Positions 22,779 through 35,262 of a stretch of DNA of 64,000 bases are shown here, in pieces. The number at the start of each line of letters is the position of its first letter. Within the stretch, counting starts at the first letter, position 1. Both the position numbers and the translations under genes were made by a program. The stretch lies in assembly GCA_003971905.1 (NCBI GenBank), contig RSEE01000002.1:992001-1056000 (forward strand). The letters are read 5' to 3'. The DNA is from Moniliella sp. 'wahieum' (Eukaryota > Basidiomycota > Moniliellomycetes > Moniliellales > Moniliellaceae). The notes beneath the pieces are model-generated. The model did not search any database. It was not told the DNA's origin and saw only the letters and a list, made by a program, of their open reading frames with translations.

Positions 22779-25700
22779 CTTGGCAATTACTGGGGTGTGT
22801 AAGCTTAGCGGAAGGAGTTGGCCAACTTGTCCACCCACTGAGTTGCGTCCGGGTGGGTGCGGTCGCACTAGAAACAGTGGGTAGGGTTCGAAGGGCGCAA
22901 TAAATTCAACTCTTGAAGACGCGAAACATTAGGGTTGATGCCATTTTGTGCGAAGGCCATGGCAACCCTCGCATTCACGCGTCACGTGCGTCACGTGCGT
23001 CACCGGTCACCTAGCTCAGCGTACCAACAGCATTAGATCGCGTGATGATGTTTCGGAGGCATGATGTGGTGAGGCAGTAGGATAGATGATGCGTGATGCA
23101 CATGATGGGGACGCGGGACGAAGGAAGTAAGTATCCCAGCCTATCCCAGCTGTGCGAATACGCGAACGTCCTTGGCGCGACTGACTGCAAAACGAAAGGC
23201 AATGCCCTGCTGTGGGATGAGTTCAAATTCAAGCTGGCGAACAGGTAACCAAGGGGGACCAGGTGTAGCGTGCCGAAGGCGCTGAAGCTAGCGAAGATAC
23301 AAACGCCCGGCAACAGGGCAGCTTTAGCGGTGTGAGCACCAAGGCAAAAACGTATCAAGCCGTCGCCTTTCCTGCCTGTTGACTCGCGGCCGGCTGGATG
23401 GAAAGTTGTTGTTCAAGTGGCTCCTCGACGAGGATCCCCAGGCGCTCAAAGCCATCCAGTTTCTCATTTTTCTCGCGAGCAAGTCTCCACGGCGGTCTTT
23501 CCATGAACGTCGACGAGACGTCACCGTCGCTCCGTGGTCTCCTCGCCCGCCCCACCTCCTTCCAGCATGCCAACATACGCGACCGTCTATATATGACTGC
23601 TAATTTCTCAGGATAACGCAGGACCTCAGTGCTCCCGTGCTGGGACTTCTCATTGGCGATATGTGGTGTTGCCGCACTCTTTTTCACCTGGGCCTAACCA
23701 CAAAATTGGAGAGCCAGCATGCCAGCGGTAAGCTGCTGTCTTCCATTATATCATGTGCTGTACACATTCAAAGTGCGCGCCTCTTCCGTGGTCTGTGCTC
23801 CGTCCGGTTGGTGCTTAGTGGCTCAATTCAAAAGTCTCTGTAGTTCGGCTCTTCAATGACTACTGAGTTCGGGTTATGTTGACCGTAGCGTCTTTGCGCG
23901 ACGAAAATGCTACGACCTTTTTATTCAGTAAGTCGTCACATCTATTAAGAGGAAATGTCATCCGGTGGGCCACGGCAGGCGTCGGATATGACCTGTCTAT
24001 GTCCCTGGTGGGTGCCTCTATCGCCGCACCCGCCTGATGCCTTTAGAAAGAAGAGTCCCTTTGAGTAATCCCGCTTAATGTCGATCTCTATACTATGCTG
24101 GCTGCTCGCACTAAGAGCTGATAACTCTCGCCTCCCCTCTTTAACGCTCTCCCGAGAGGTCTTCGCTTCTTTCACGGACTCTCACGGATACGGATTCCCA
24201 CCTTGCTCGGCTGCCTGCCTCGAGGCGAGATAAGACCGGCAAACTGCAGCGGCCACGCTGCACGAAGGCACTATTGGTCCTAAACCCTCACGTGCGATGC
24301 TATACAGCTTTCAAGGTCGGCTGCGTGGCGCTGAATCGCTCCATCGGCCTCTTCTATCCCGTCTGAGCTTATTGACATCATGGGCCTGTAGTCTCACCTT
24401 CATCCCAATCCAAAAGATGCACTCTCTCGCTGTCGAGATCAGACTCACTTTTTGATCACGTTTTGTCACCAAGTTGTCTGGCCCCCTTGATTTGTTCTAG
24501 ACCCTGGTTTCCCCCTTTGGATTGCGCCCCCTCTTTCCCTCCATATGAATTAGCTCGCATGTTTCTTCTGCTTCGAGGCATATGCCTCGTTCTCTTTCCA
24601 CTCGATGAATATGATCCTCATCCTTTCCCCCATCTCCATCCCCCGATACTCTCTCCTTTACTGGCATAGAGGGGGGTTACGACGGCTGCACTCACGATCA
24701 TCAGATCGCCCCCTTCCCTCTCTAACGCTCGACGTGGGCTAAAATTGCTCGCTAAATGGATTGCTTTTCATAGAACTCTAAGGCATCTCGAAGGTAGCCT
24801 CTCTTCCGTCGTCGTGTTCGATCTACTACCACATAGAAGAGTATCAAGAGTACTGTACTAACTATTGATGCTTCTTTGGGCCTGACCCCCAAAGGCCCAG
24901 CCTCTCTCTCGGTTACCGTTTTGTCTGCGCGCATGATTTTGCCTTATCTTCGTTTCTGATTCTTTCTTCGGGAGTATAACTTATGATTGTTACTAGCTAC
25001 CATTAGATGTTCAAGCCCCGAACCCCCCGGCAGATCCTGCCTTATGATAAACCTTCCTCTCAACCGTGGCCGCTCTTCGCATGACCGCTGAAGTTTGAAG
25101 CTTTTGAAGCTTGAAGCTTGAAGCTGAAGCTTGAAGCTTGAAGCTTGAAGCTTGAAGCTTGAAGCTCGAAGCGTCCGTACGCTGAGGGGATGCTGTATGA
25201 TAGGTTCGGTTACGCGTTATCATACGGTTGAAACATGATGTATGACAAGGCTCGGACTGAGCAAACATATGGCCCTCGAATTCCCCCGTTTCTGAGCCAT
25301 CCGCGGGTGTATACAGGTATGAACTGGTATGGCACAATCGAACTGACGATCGGATGGAGTACCGAATGAGCTCGGTAAGCGAGCGTTCGTGTTATTTTCA
25401 TCTCTCTGATCTTAGTACCCTGATGCGCTGCATGATCATCGCCGGACCGTACTGCTGCCACTCTCCTTCGGGTTTTCATTTGGCGTCGTATTTGATGGTG
25501 TGGGTTCTGCCACACATTATGGTGACGACTCTTTTCTTTCTTGACATGCTTCGTAGCTGTGCCGGCTGACCGGTCTCTATTCCCCACCTTGCTCTTGTTT
25601 AGACAAGCTTTCTGGTGTGGAGGAGGGGGAGTTGGCGACGTGGAGGTGATATCTTCCCTAACAAATCCTTTGCGGCGCCGACATGCTCATAGCGGTGATA

Positions 25701-26535
25701 CTATGTGACAGTCGTGTCTTCGTTAGACTGCACCTTCCTTCGTGCTCTTGTGTCTCCGTCCTACCCTCTCTCTATGGCCCCGACACCGCTTTTCCACTCG
25801 CTACAATTCGTGCACCGATCACCGGTCATCGATCATCTCCGTGCTGGTGATATCGATGAGTTCCCTAGCTGTTGCGTCGCGGTCGGAGCGTTTTTTACAG
25901 TGGCCACTTGGTCCCGGCGGGCAGGGGTGCTGGAGTGGCTAGTGAGGCCGGACTGGGACAGACAAGCACTGCATGAAACTCAATGGGCGGGAGCGACTGC
26001 GGAAGCTGGCCTAAGGTCCAGAGGCCTCAGGCTCTCATCGATCTCAGGGGAGGAAAGTAAGTGTCGGCAAATGTCACACTCATCCTATGTGGCGCCCCAT
26101 AGTATGTAACGCCCTGTCGCACTTATGCCACGCTGTTATGGTGCGAACTAGGTGGATGAATGCAAGGGTTATAGCAGAGCTCCCCGCTCGTATGTCTGAG
26201 CACCCAGTCGCTGCGCGCGGCCTCTGTGGCGGCAGGAGGCACTCAAATGCCAAGCTTCAAATCATAATCAGGCGCGGCTGCGAGCAGCCTAGGCTGCTTG
26301 GCATGGGGCTAGTGCACAAGCATACACAGCTACCCGAGATATACACGTTGCACAGAGCACCTCGCCGAGCCCAATACGCCAAACCCCCATCCGGCTCTCG
26401 CTCAGGTACTCAGGCGCCCACAGCCAGCCTCAGGCGCTGGGTTTGGCCATTCCTCGGCAACTAGAGCGGCGTAGACCAGTAAAAGAGACAACACGATGAG
26501 TGCGATCGGCATGAATATGAGGCCAGGATGCATGA
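22779..26535. other. Gene-poor stretch
   Basis: No confident gene. A minus-strand frame at 23355-23687 contains DVSSTFMERPPWRLAREKNE and could be an ankyrin-like fragment, but this is weak. Near 22979-23011 ACGCGTC, ACGTGCGTC and ACCGGTC words follow one another. A strong AAGCTT array lies at 25087-25170. The rest is unique sequence without clear features. Confidence 0.5.
25087..25170. repeat. GAAGCTT heptad array, longest in the window
   Basis: About eleven units of AAGCTT with a G spacer, mostly 7 bp apart, with a few 6- or 8-bp units. Confidence 0.95.
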
Positions 26536-26540
26536 GGCCG

Positions 26541-27170
26541 AGGTAGGATGCATGAGAGATCAGATCGATCATCGATCATCGATCTTATTGGCGAACCAGC
26601 GAGCTGTCCATAGGCATGGATCCATTCGTAGTACCGGATGGTTGATGATCGATGATTGATGATCGATGAGCGCGAGCGCTGGGATGCATGAGAAGTATGG
26701 TTGCTATGGATGATCGCGTCCTGCGCGGGGGCCTGCGGGGGGCTTTGGAGGCTGGCCTGGGCTGGCAGTGCCTGAGTGTTCCGAAACTTGTCACACCACG
26801 CAGCGGCAAGCACATTTTTCGCCGCCGCAGCATCCGCGCACCAGCGCACCAGTTCGCACGCTCGAGATGGTACGAGGCATGATGCATGATGCATGATGCG
26901 GGAAGCGGGATGCGGGATGTGCTCCGCCGTGCTGCATCCCACGACCCAGGGGGGTGGTCCGGGTGGACGATGATCAATGATCGATGACGCTGGCGACGCG
27001 AGAGGCGTGGTGCTTGGTGGGGCGGTGGCGACCGGTGAGGCCGGAGTGACATGTGGGCGTGTGCGATTTGTGACGTGGGGGAGCGGCGGCCGGAACAGGC
27101 CGGACGCGACGATGAACGCTGCCGGGGCGGCAGATGGCGGCGGGTTGGCCGGTGACCGGTGACCGGTGAG
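26541..27170. repeat. Cluster of ATCGAT, ATGCAT and ACCGGT heptads
   Basis: ATCGATC three times (about 26561-26583) preceded in register by AGATCAG; GATGATC-type heptads at 26643-26670; ATGCATG three times passing in register into ATGCGGG units (26873-26925); and ACCGGTG (27149-27168). This cluster lies just upstream of the Zn2Cys6 regulator. Confidence 0.85.
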
Positions 27171-27721
27171 GTGAATGCTGGTGAGATGGCGATGGGGCGG
27201 GGAGAGCGGCAGCAGCGGCAAGGGGGCGGCAGCAGAGCAGCAGTGGGCGTGCGGCGCGGCGAGCAAGCGTGCCGGAGCGGGCAGGGGAGCATGGCAGCGC
27301 AGAGCCGCACAGAGCAGCACGCAGCAGCACAGAGCCGCACACAGCAGCACACAGCATGGCGCTGCGGCTTTCTGCGGCCTGCGTGCAGCACTGCTGCCTA
27401 CTGCAGTGCCCAGACACCTCGGTCCGTCAGCGCGGCCGGGCAGAACACCAGACAGCGCACACCCGCGCGGGCGGCAGCACAGGCAGCACCGGCAGACGGC
27501 TGCTCGCGCCTCCCGTCTCCTCCTCTCTTGCCTCCGCCTGTTCGCCGCTGCCTTGCCGTTGCTTCGCCTGGGCTGCTCGCGTTGCTGCGCGTGCGTGCCC
27601 ACAGTGCCCACCCGCATGTCTGCCCCGCGCCCCGCTCGTCCGTCGCCCTCGGCCACCCGCCCCGGCCGCGGCTGCGTCCACGCCCAGCACGCTCCCGCCG
27701 CTGCCGGCCCGCTGGCCGCCA

Positions 27722-30700
27722 TGCCCCCCCTCCGCCCACCCGCACGCCGCCCCCTCCAGCAGCGGCTACTCCGCCTCCGCCCCCCCCCCCGCCCGACTTG
27801 CCCGCATACGGCGCCTACGGCGCCTACGCCATGCCCGCCCCACCCACCGCCCCCGACGACGGGGCTGCCCCCAAGACGCGTACGAGTACGAGTACGAGTA
27901 CGGGTACGAGTACGATCCCTACTTCTACCCGCCACCGCCCACAAGCGTCCCCGCTACGCCCGCCCTCTGCCCGCGCCCCCTGTCCTACCTGCCCCGCCCC
28001 GTCTCCCCACGAGGAGCAGGCCTTTGCCTATGCCCATCAGCGCCACCTTGCTCCGCAGGCCAGCGCCCCCGCCGGCCTGCCAGCCTCGTCCGGAGCACCC
28101 ACGTCTGCTGCCGCTATATCTGCACCCACCACTGTCGGCGGTTGTCCCCATCCCCCCCCGGCAAGTAAGCGACAAAGACGCAGCGTGCGTGCGACTGCTG
28201 CCGCGCAAGCGCATCGCTGCGACATCATCGAGCCCCTCAAGATGTGTGTCCATTGTCGCACTTACGGCCTAGGTGCGTCATTTTACTCTGTTGTTATCAT
28301 CGCTTGCTAACCATGTGTCTGCCTTAGAATGATCCTTCGTTCTGCCCATTTCCGAGACGCGGTTCAAAAAGAAGAAGGAAGCAGATGGTGACACATCTGG
28401 CCACATATGCTGCTGTGGCAGGTCCTTCCTCTGGCGAAGGCTCGCTCTTGCCGCCGGAAAAGCCGAGTCCGGAAGATTCAGTCGACGACGAAGGTCTTCG
28501 CCCGCCATCGACCTCTTGCCTCGTGGCAGTGCCGGTCGGGTTGTGCGACGATACTGTCCTGGGGCCCACTTCCATCGCTTATCTCGTGCATTCCACGCCT
28601 TTGTGCCGACAGGTGCGATGAGGAGCACGACCGCCAGGCTCATCAGACCTTTGAGGTGGGTGCCAATGGAGATGGAGTCATCAAATTCCACAAGCTACCA
28701 GAGGCCGGAGCACGGTGGCCGAGAGCGATTCGGATGGGGATGAGTTGCCGTGGGCGCGCCGGCTTCCATCAAGTTGGAAGCGGACATGGCTCGTCGCAGC
28801 TAGCTGGCGATGTGGCCGAGAAACTGACCAATTCGTACTTTGCTCAATGGGCACTCTCTTTCCGGTGGTCACAAGAGTGAGTTTGTCTATACCACCCGAC
28901 CCCACCGGCGTTGCTCTATTCCATCTGTTCTGTTGCTGCGCAGAGCCGGGAGGTGCCGTCGGAGGTGCGGGCTGTGTTGCGAGGGGAAGTGGCCACCCTT
29001 TTCAAAGACGGTGCAATGCTTTCCCGCTCCCACACGACCACCATTCGCTCCCTTTTGATCATGTCCTTACACCACGATATTCATGGTTCCTTCTCCAAGC
29101 GCCCTCGCGGCACTGGAATCGGACCGGTCTGGGGATTCGGATGGCCCAAGATCTCGGTTTCCACCGTGAGTCCATCTCCCGCGCCAATGGCAGCACACCC
29201 GATGCGTATCATATCGAACAACGCCGGCGGATCTGGGGTGCTTGTGTGTCAGCGGATCGATGGGCGTCTTTGTACGCAGGCCGCCCGCTTTCCATCGATT
29301 TGACCGACTGCGATGTCCGGCTCCCCTCGCCCGTCGAGGTGGTACGTACCAAGCCCGGTTCCGATACGCCCCTCCCTGGCTCAACCGCCGTGACAGGGGG
29401 ACGCAGGTGTTTGCCTTTAACACTGAGATGGTCAAGTTGAGCATTTTGCTGGGCAGGGTGCTGAAAACGATTTACTCCCCCACGGGGCTGATGAATGCTA
29501 CCGATGCTCAGATCGAAGGTCTGCTGGCTGACATTGACGCATGGCATGATGCGCTGCCGCCTCAGTTGAAATACCATGATACGACGGCCAACCCCGGGGC
29601 CGGAATCTTGCAAGTGAGCTATGCCTGTCTCTTGGTCTCTTCTTCCGTGTCTTTATGCGCATCTCGTATGTCTGTCCCACTCATCTTCGCTTCTCCATCA
29701 CGATCGAGCGAATGACGGCGATGCTCACGGCGTGCAAGAGCGCCTGCGACTGGGCTGCCGCCCACCCATTCTATTGCGACACTTGTCCTGCATCTCGTAC
29801 TGCAATCGTCTCGTGTGCCCCTTGCTCTACCACGCGTATGTGCGAAGGAAGGACCAAGTGGCCCTGGAAAAGCTCCGAACCATTGAGAAGGTGTATGCGT
29901 CGGCGGACCCGTCAATGCACGTTCTCAAGAAGATGTGGAAGTTTCGCCAAAGACCACGCGCAGCTGCGTCCTCGCAGGAGGTGCAGGAAACGTGGAGGCC
30001 ATCTCTTCCACGGACGCTTCCTGGCGCAGCAAGTGGGGCGGTGCTCAAGATTCTTCTCGATGCAGCTCAGGGTGCTTATCCTTCCGACGCTCCTGCCAAG
30101 GGTCCGCGTCGTGCCTCTCTCTGGGACGGAGTGCTGAATCCCACAGCCGGAGTGAGCAACCGCAAAACGGTGGAAATGGTGGCTTCGCTCAAGTTCCGCC
30201 CGATCCCACCCTGCCAGGGGGCGGGGTGTTCGTTGCGGATGCCGACATGTTGGTGGCCAAGGATTTGCCTGGCGGAACAGTAATTCAGAAAAGCACAGAG
30301 AAAGCCAAAGGCGAATTGAAACGCAAGCGATCGGATGCGATGAGGATGCCGGTGCGGATGCGAATGCGGATGCGACCGAGCCGGATCTGCAGCAAGTCCC
30401 GCTTCGCACACCCTTCGCAGGACGTTGCACCCGAAGGCAAGTATGAGTGGCCCATCACGTCGGCTTCGCTCCTCCACATCCGCACAGGGGGGGGCGACGG
30501 ATGCTCCCGCTCGGTCGCCTTTGCGGCGGGCGGGGAAGCGCCTATGATGGCAAGCCCGTTAGGTTCGAGCCCGGTACGGGGCCAAGGTGGTCACACGTTC
30601 AGTCCACCGCCACCCAAGCTCGAAGCTGGATCGGCGCTGGCTCAGCCTCCATCTCTAGTTGGCAGTCGATCCCTCTGCGCCTCCGTTGTGGTAGGCAGCG

Positions 30701-31089
30701 CGCCCAACCTGAATCCGAGGCGAACGACCTGATCTGGTCGACGCCTACTGCATTTGTGTTGAGGCTCCAGCCGCTCGCGGCCCGAGGACTGCGTGGGCCT
30801 TACCAGGCCCTAGGGGGCAGGCGGAGAGCAACCCGTCACCCCTTCGCCAGGGCGAAGCGGTGCGTCTGCTGGCGCTCCTACTTTCCCCAGTGTCGATCCT
30901 ACCTTTCTCGACGGCCTACCCCAATCGTTGGACTTTGATGCTTGGTCCACCTGGGGGGCCAAGTTGCCCATGCCTCGCGCGTGGGGTAAGGTTCACGTTG
31001 ATGGCAGCTGGAACGTTGACTGCCCCATGTCCCTCTTTCTCCCTTTCCCCATTTCCTGTTCCCTCCGCCCCGCCCCGCCTACTATATAA
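27722..31089 (+). CDS. Zn2Cys6 fungal-specific transcription factor
   Basis: Nuclear DNA-binding regulator. In order: a Pro/Ala/Tyr-rich N-terminus (YGAYGAYAMPAPP; a YE repeat ending YDPYFYPPPP); a binuclear zinc cluster near 28180-28330 with ACDCCRA, RCDIIEPLKMCVHCRTYGLE and, after a 55-nt intron (28273-28327), SFVLPISETRFKKKKEADGD; a linker; and the Fungal_trans middle domain (about 28800-29700) with LTNSYFAQWA, TGLGIRMAQDLGFHRESISR and RRRIWGACVSADRWASLYAG, then DLTDCDVRLPSPVEV. The tail includes PTFLDGLPQSLDFDAW. The linker after the cluster and the middle domain resemble FacB/XlnR/CTF1-type regulators, so carbon-source control is a guess. Many frame breaks; the start is uncertain, and the codon at the sixth zinc-ligand position is TGA in this sequence. 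Confidence 0.85.
27882..27917 (+). repeat. TACGAG hexamer repeat, coding (Tyr-Glu)n
   Basis: Six near-perfect copies of a 6-bp unit inside the N-terminus of the zinc-cluster factor. One frame reads DAYEYEYEYGYEYDPYFY. Length polymorphism is likely. Confidence 0.85.
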
Positions 31090-32010
31090 CTCTGGACTTT
31101 CAATTTTGCTTTGCTGGACGCTCTTACCCCCCTCTCGGTTTGCCGTCTCTCTCTCTACGAGGAGGGAAGCCTGACACGATTTCTGTTCCAACCCCAGCGT
31201 GGTCGACCGTGTCCAACTGAAGCTTTCCCTGTCGCTGTGGGTGACAAGTCTATAGATCCATGCATACATGCTCGGGAGTCCTGCCGAGGTTGTGGCATAC
31301 GCCACTCTCGTCGTTCGTTCGTTCATTCGTTTACGTGCACCGGTAACAATCCATGTAGGTTCACTGGCCCGTAGTAGGAGGGCGATGGTCAGCCAAGATG
31401 GGAGGCGCAGCAGTCATCAACGTCACTGTGGTTGAAAAGGAGAAGTGGGTAGTTGGGTGTAGTGGGGAGGAGTAGGGGGAGGAGAAGGGAGATTGTAACC
31501 CCAGACACCAAAACAGAGAGGAATCCCCCTTACTGCGTTGCATTTCTGGGGCAGTAATCATGACCCAGCCCGAAGGAGATTGAGTCGCAAAGGAGACGAA
31601 AGTGGCAGTCATCACAAGGGTTGGGTTCGTAGCATCGTCTCGAGGATATTTCCATCCTCAAGCGGTCGCAAACAATCACAACTGGCATTCACTGTTGCAG
31701 TTCGAGGGGATAAGGTGAAGGAGACCTCAGTCGAGAAAGGATGGGGGGAAGTATAACCGTCGTTCGCGGGGAAGAGGGAAGCAGTAAGAGGGTAATCGAA
31801 ATGAAACCAAGCGGACGAACAGAACAGGCACAAAAAAAGAGACGCTCGAAAGACGCTCGAAAGATAGAGAGAAGGTTTGAAAAGGGAGCGAGAGCAGCCA
31901 ACCAAAACGACAGCCACTACCGCATTTACCGTTCCGTCACAACGATCCAGCCAATTCTCTGAGCAGCCTTCTGGTCTTGGCGGAAACACCAGTCCAGCGC
32001 TTTCTGGGTC
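31090..32010. other. Intergenic, nothing recognised
   Basis: Lies between the 3' ends of two convergent genes. CT-rich near 31030-31150; GTTCGTTC repeats at 31313-31325. No coding signal that survives comparison of frames. Confidence 0.5.
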
Positions 32011-32810
32011 TTACGCTGTTGCCTCGGAACCGAGCGGCGAGGGTGAAGCCAAGAGGACGCTTCCCTTGGTTGCAGTCTCGCTGATGGCCTTGTCAAGGAT
32101 CGCCTTGCGCTTGACAGCCGCCTTCCACTCCTTCTCGCGTGCCTCGTCTTCTTCTTTGACACGCGTATTCGCCCTCCGCTGGTTCCACTCCTTGAAAACC
32201 CCGCGCCTTTGCCCATTGCTTCAGCATTGGGGAAGTACTCGAGGGGCGCAACTTTGCCTCCGAGCGCGGAACAACGACCTTCGAAAATCGGCTCTCTTGG
32301 GTCACTTTCGAACGATACCGACTCAAGTGGAGGTGAATCTGGGAGACGAAGGAAAAGCGAGTTTTATCCGGTGCCGCTTGGGTTCCCCCCTGCTGTTGGA
32401 GGAGGAGAAGGAGTTTTTTGGTCGAAAGAATCGTGGCCTTCAATCCGCGAGGGTAAAACAAACGTTTGGTTGATGCGTTTGAGGTAAAAGTGGGTGCTCA
32501 CTTTGCTTTTGGCCGAACGAAGCATAATGGCCGACAGAGCCATGGACGCACCTACCAGTTGCACCAGCTCGATGGGTACGAGGCTGACTACGGCCCCCGC
32601 CACTTCAACCATTTCCAGAAATTGGGACCCGAGCGTAGCCCTGTTGAGGTGCTCAAGAAAGTCATGAAACGCGACTTCGTCCACGTCGTGCAACGCGAGG
32701 GCGGAGGAGTAGACCATCGGGTAGCCGTACGCCCACTTGGGGTCCATACAACGCGCACATTGCTGAGGAATGGCGACGGGGAGAAAGTTGGCGACCTTTT
32801 CCTTGGACAT
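32011..32810 (-). CDS. Conserved-looking fungal protein of unknown function
   Basis: Starts MSKEKVANFLPVAIPQQCAR (ATG 32810). A helical part follows (DFLEHLNRATLGSQFLEMVE) with one hydrophobic stretch (VAGAVVSLVPIELVQLVGAS), then YLKRINQTF. The frame shifts near 32455 into PRGLKATILSTKKLL and later, near 32210, into EEDEAREKEWKAAVKRKAIL, ending GSEATA-stop at 32011. The pattern of a hydrophobic helix, an NxxF...PRGL motif and a basic C-terminus fits a fungal family of uncharacterised proteins I have seen but cannot name with confidence. At least two frame breaks. Confidence 0.6.
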
Positions 32811-34233
32811 TGAAAAAGTACTGGGGGGGGAGGTGGGCAGGGAATGCGGTGTTATAAAGTGGGTGAAATGGCGGGGGACAGAGAGACGAGACAGAGGGAA
32901 TAGGGCAAGAGCTTCAGTACTTTCTCTCTCTATATATAGGCTCGCATGCCACACACTTCTGTTCAAGACGATGAGAGACCCTCGGCCGGGGTTGCGTGCC
33001 TTCTTTTTGTGTGTTGATGTGGCGTAGTCTGGCGTACCGCAAACAAGATGGTAAGGTGTAGAATCACTATGTGCTTTTTGCGGGACTCTAAAGTACGTAT
33101 ACATTAGCAGTGCTGCGGAGTACAATAACTCTCTTACCCTCTCGTACTCCTTCTCGGTACACCATCCTGCTTCCATCATCCAGCATCGACATCATAATCA
33201 TCCCTGTCAGCAATGCCTGTGCTGCCATCCATTTTGCCACTCTATCAATACTCTCAACGCATCGGCCCTGTGTGGCCTCTGTCAGCGCATCTGCCAAGAG
33301 AGAGTGTGGGTAAGCAGAAACGTTATCAATGATAGCGACGTTTGTTTCCCGATAGACTATCGGGCTGTTTTAGGGGGTGCTCGCGCGACGTCCATTCTCT
33401 CTCTTCTTCACTGAGAGACCTACGAGATCAGTGTGATCGCTCTATTATCATATCGCCATCAAAAGCATGCAGCTGTCTCTTCTGTTGAGATGGCGGGTGG
33501 CGGTACATGCATCTTGCTCTTGCTCAGTAGCTCAGTACTGTCGCGCTGACTTGATCCACGCCGTGCTCCGCATCCTGGACGCCAAGCTCCGCATCGTGCA
33601 CGCCAAGCCCGTCGCATGGCTTAGCGTGTGGGGCACCGCTCACGTATTAGGCACACAACAACTTGTGCCCACCGATAGCCATTGGAATCCGATCGTTGTA
33701 CGAAGCGCGTGTCAATTACAACTTTCAAACGAGCACCTTCATCGATCGATCATCGCTGCTCCAGGCACAATACCATGCAACGGGTACCCGGTAACATGTA
33801 ACCGGCAACCGGTAGCCCCAGGATCCTAATAGGCGCCTCGTCCCGCCCGAGCATGCCTGAGCGCCTGAGCCCTTGCGAGCGCCATCGATCATCGATCATC
33901 GATCCTCGATGCATATTGCGCCGTGCATGCGCCACGGGGATGTGCAGAATAGTGCTATGGTTCCCCCGCACGGCTCTCAGGTTGAACGTTGATCAGTGAC
34001 CTCACCGGTGACGTGCGCTCGCTGATTATCGGGGCGGAAGCTGGAAGGGTTTCTTCCTTGGCAGGCTGCACCGCCTCCAGTTTGCTCAATCTCCATCTCC
34101 CTGCCCTGTCCTGTCTCCTTCAGATATGCTCGAAGGCTTGGGGCACACCAAATACACGCTTGTTTGCCCGCCTTTCCAAGTCGTTATCCGCTCAACGTAA
34201 CTGAGTGAGTCAAAATATAGCCTGGACATCCAG
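32811..34233. other. Gene-free stretch
   Basis: One minus-strand frame at 33088-33297 (MADALTEATQGRCVESIDRV) looks protein-like but is isolated. ATCGATC heptads occur at about 33884-33905. Otherwise unique DNA. Confidence 0.5.
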
Positions 34234-34315
34234 GCCTCTTTGGCTCAGTGGTAAAGCATCTCACTAGTAAACCTGGTATATGAGAAGATCGGTCGTTCGA
34301 TTCGGCCAAGAGGCA
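34234..34315 (+). tRNA. tRNA-Thr(AGU) with a short intron
   Basis: The acceptor stem pairs perfectly (GCCTCTT with AAGAGGC), the D-arm is GCTC..AGC, the anticodon stem is TCTCA/TGAGA with a loop starting CTAGTA, and the T-arm is GGTCG-TTCGATT-CGGCC with all five pairs. About 10 nt of intron follow the anticodon-adjacent purine. The discriminator base is A, directly followed by a T6 pol III terminator. The AGT anticodon and body fit eukaryotic tRNA-Thr. Confidence 0.93.
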
Positions 34316-34572
34316 TTTTTTGGCTGAAAAAGGCCAGTTGCTCGCGACCCTGTTCCATGACACGAACATTCACTGTCCTGTACCTGATTCTGTCGCGCTG
34401 CGTGCGCCACGTTCCCAGGAACGACACCGTAGCAACTAGCCATTGTGTTAACTTATCCCATTAATCATGGGGAGCACGTCCAGCGCTACTAAGCCTGATG
34501 CACCGAAGGGCTGTGCTAGCATCTCCCGCTCAGGGCGCTCAGATCATCGATCAGGGGCGAAGATGAAGCTGG

Positions 34573-34612
34573 TGAAGCTTGAAGCTTGAAGCTGAAGCTT
34601 GAAGCTGAAGGA
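34573..34612. repeat. GAAGCTT heptad array
   Basis: Five AAGCTT-type units with mixed 6- and 7-bp spacing. Confidence 0.85.
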
Positions 34613-35262
34613 TCCCGGTGTGAAGAAACAGGGGGTATGGGTGCTGATTGAGGTGAAGGGGAAATTGTACGTAGGCCACGGGGGTTCCTCTACTCTTTCT
34701 TCATCTGTGGCCCGTTCACGGGAAGGAGAGGCAGTGCATCCAGTTCCACAGCGAGAAAGAGCACATCAACTGGTACCGACTGGGGGGGGTGAATGTACGC
34801 GATGAACCCCGGTGCTATGCCTCGAGGCGGAACGAACCAGAGATGCAATGGTCTGAGGCTAGAGGCCTGAGGATCACTTTGATCCACACTCTTGGGAAAC
34901 TTCGCATCGTTCGTCAGAGGGCCCAAGCCACCATGCAAGGTACACCTTCCTGCTAGGATCAAACTGGGGCGCTGGTCAACAGGGCACCCCTCCGAGGAGA
35001 GAAGGGGACAATCGTCAATGTGGTCGCATTGCTTTTGCTTCCGTTGTAGGCAGGGAGGCAGCTCCCTACCTGGGAACGAGGACAGTACGAATATGTTCCA
35101 ATAGAGTGGCAAGCCTTGCACTTTCCAGCCCTTCGTGCTGTGACAAGACGGCCATGCGAGTTGGTGCAACAGGGGTGGGACTGGGTTTGAGCTGGGGTGA
35201 GATAAATACAACAAACGGGTACATCGTTGCGTGAAGTAGTTGCGCCACTAGACAACACAACG
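34613..35262. other. Intergenic, nothing recognised
   Basis: Minus-strand open frames here (for example 34690-35214) have the composition of random GC-balanced DNA and no motif I recognise. Confidence 0.5.

Noticed and set aside
26430-27944. 504-aa open frame on the minus strand opposite the start of the zinc-cluster factor
   Set aside because: It arises from high GC and palindromic repeats; Arg/Ala/Pro-rich, with runs such as CCCVLLCAALCCC that mirror repeats on the other strand. The plus strand carries a recognisable gene.
31877-32473. 198-aa plus-strand open frame
   Set aside because: Antisense to the unknown minus-strand gene, whose three frames together give coherent conserved-looking protein.
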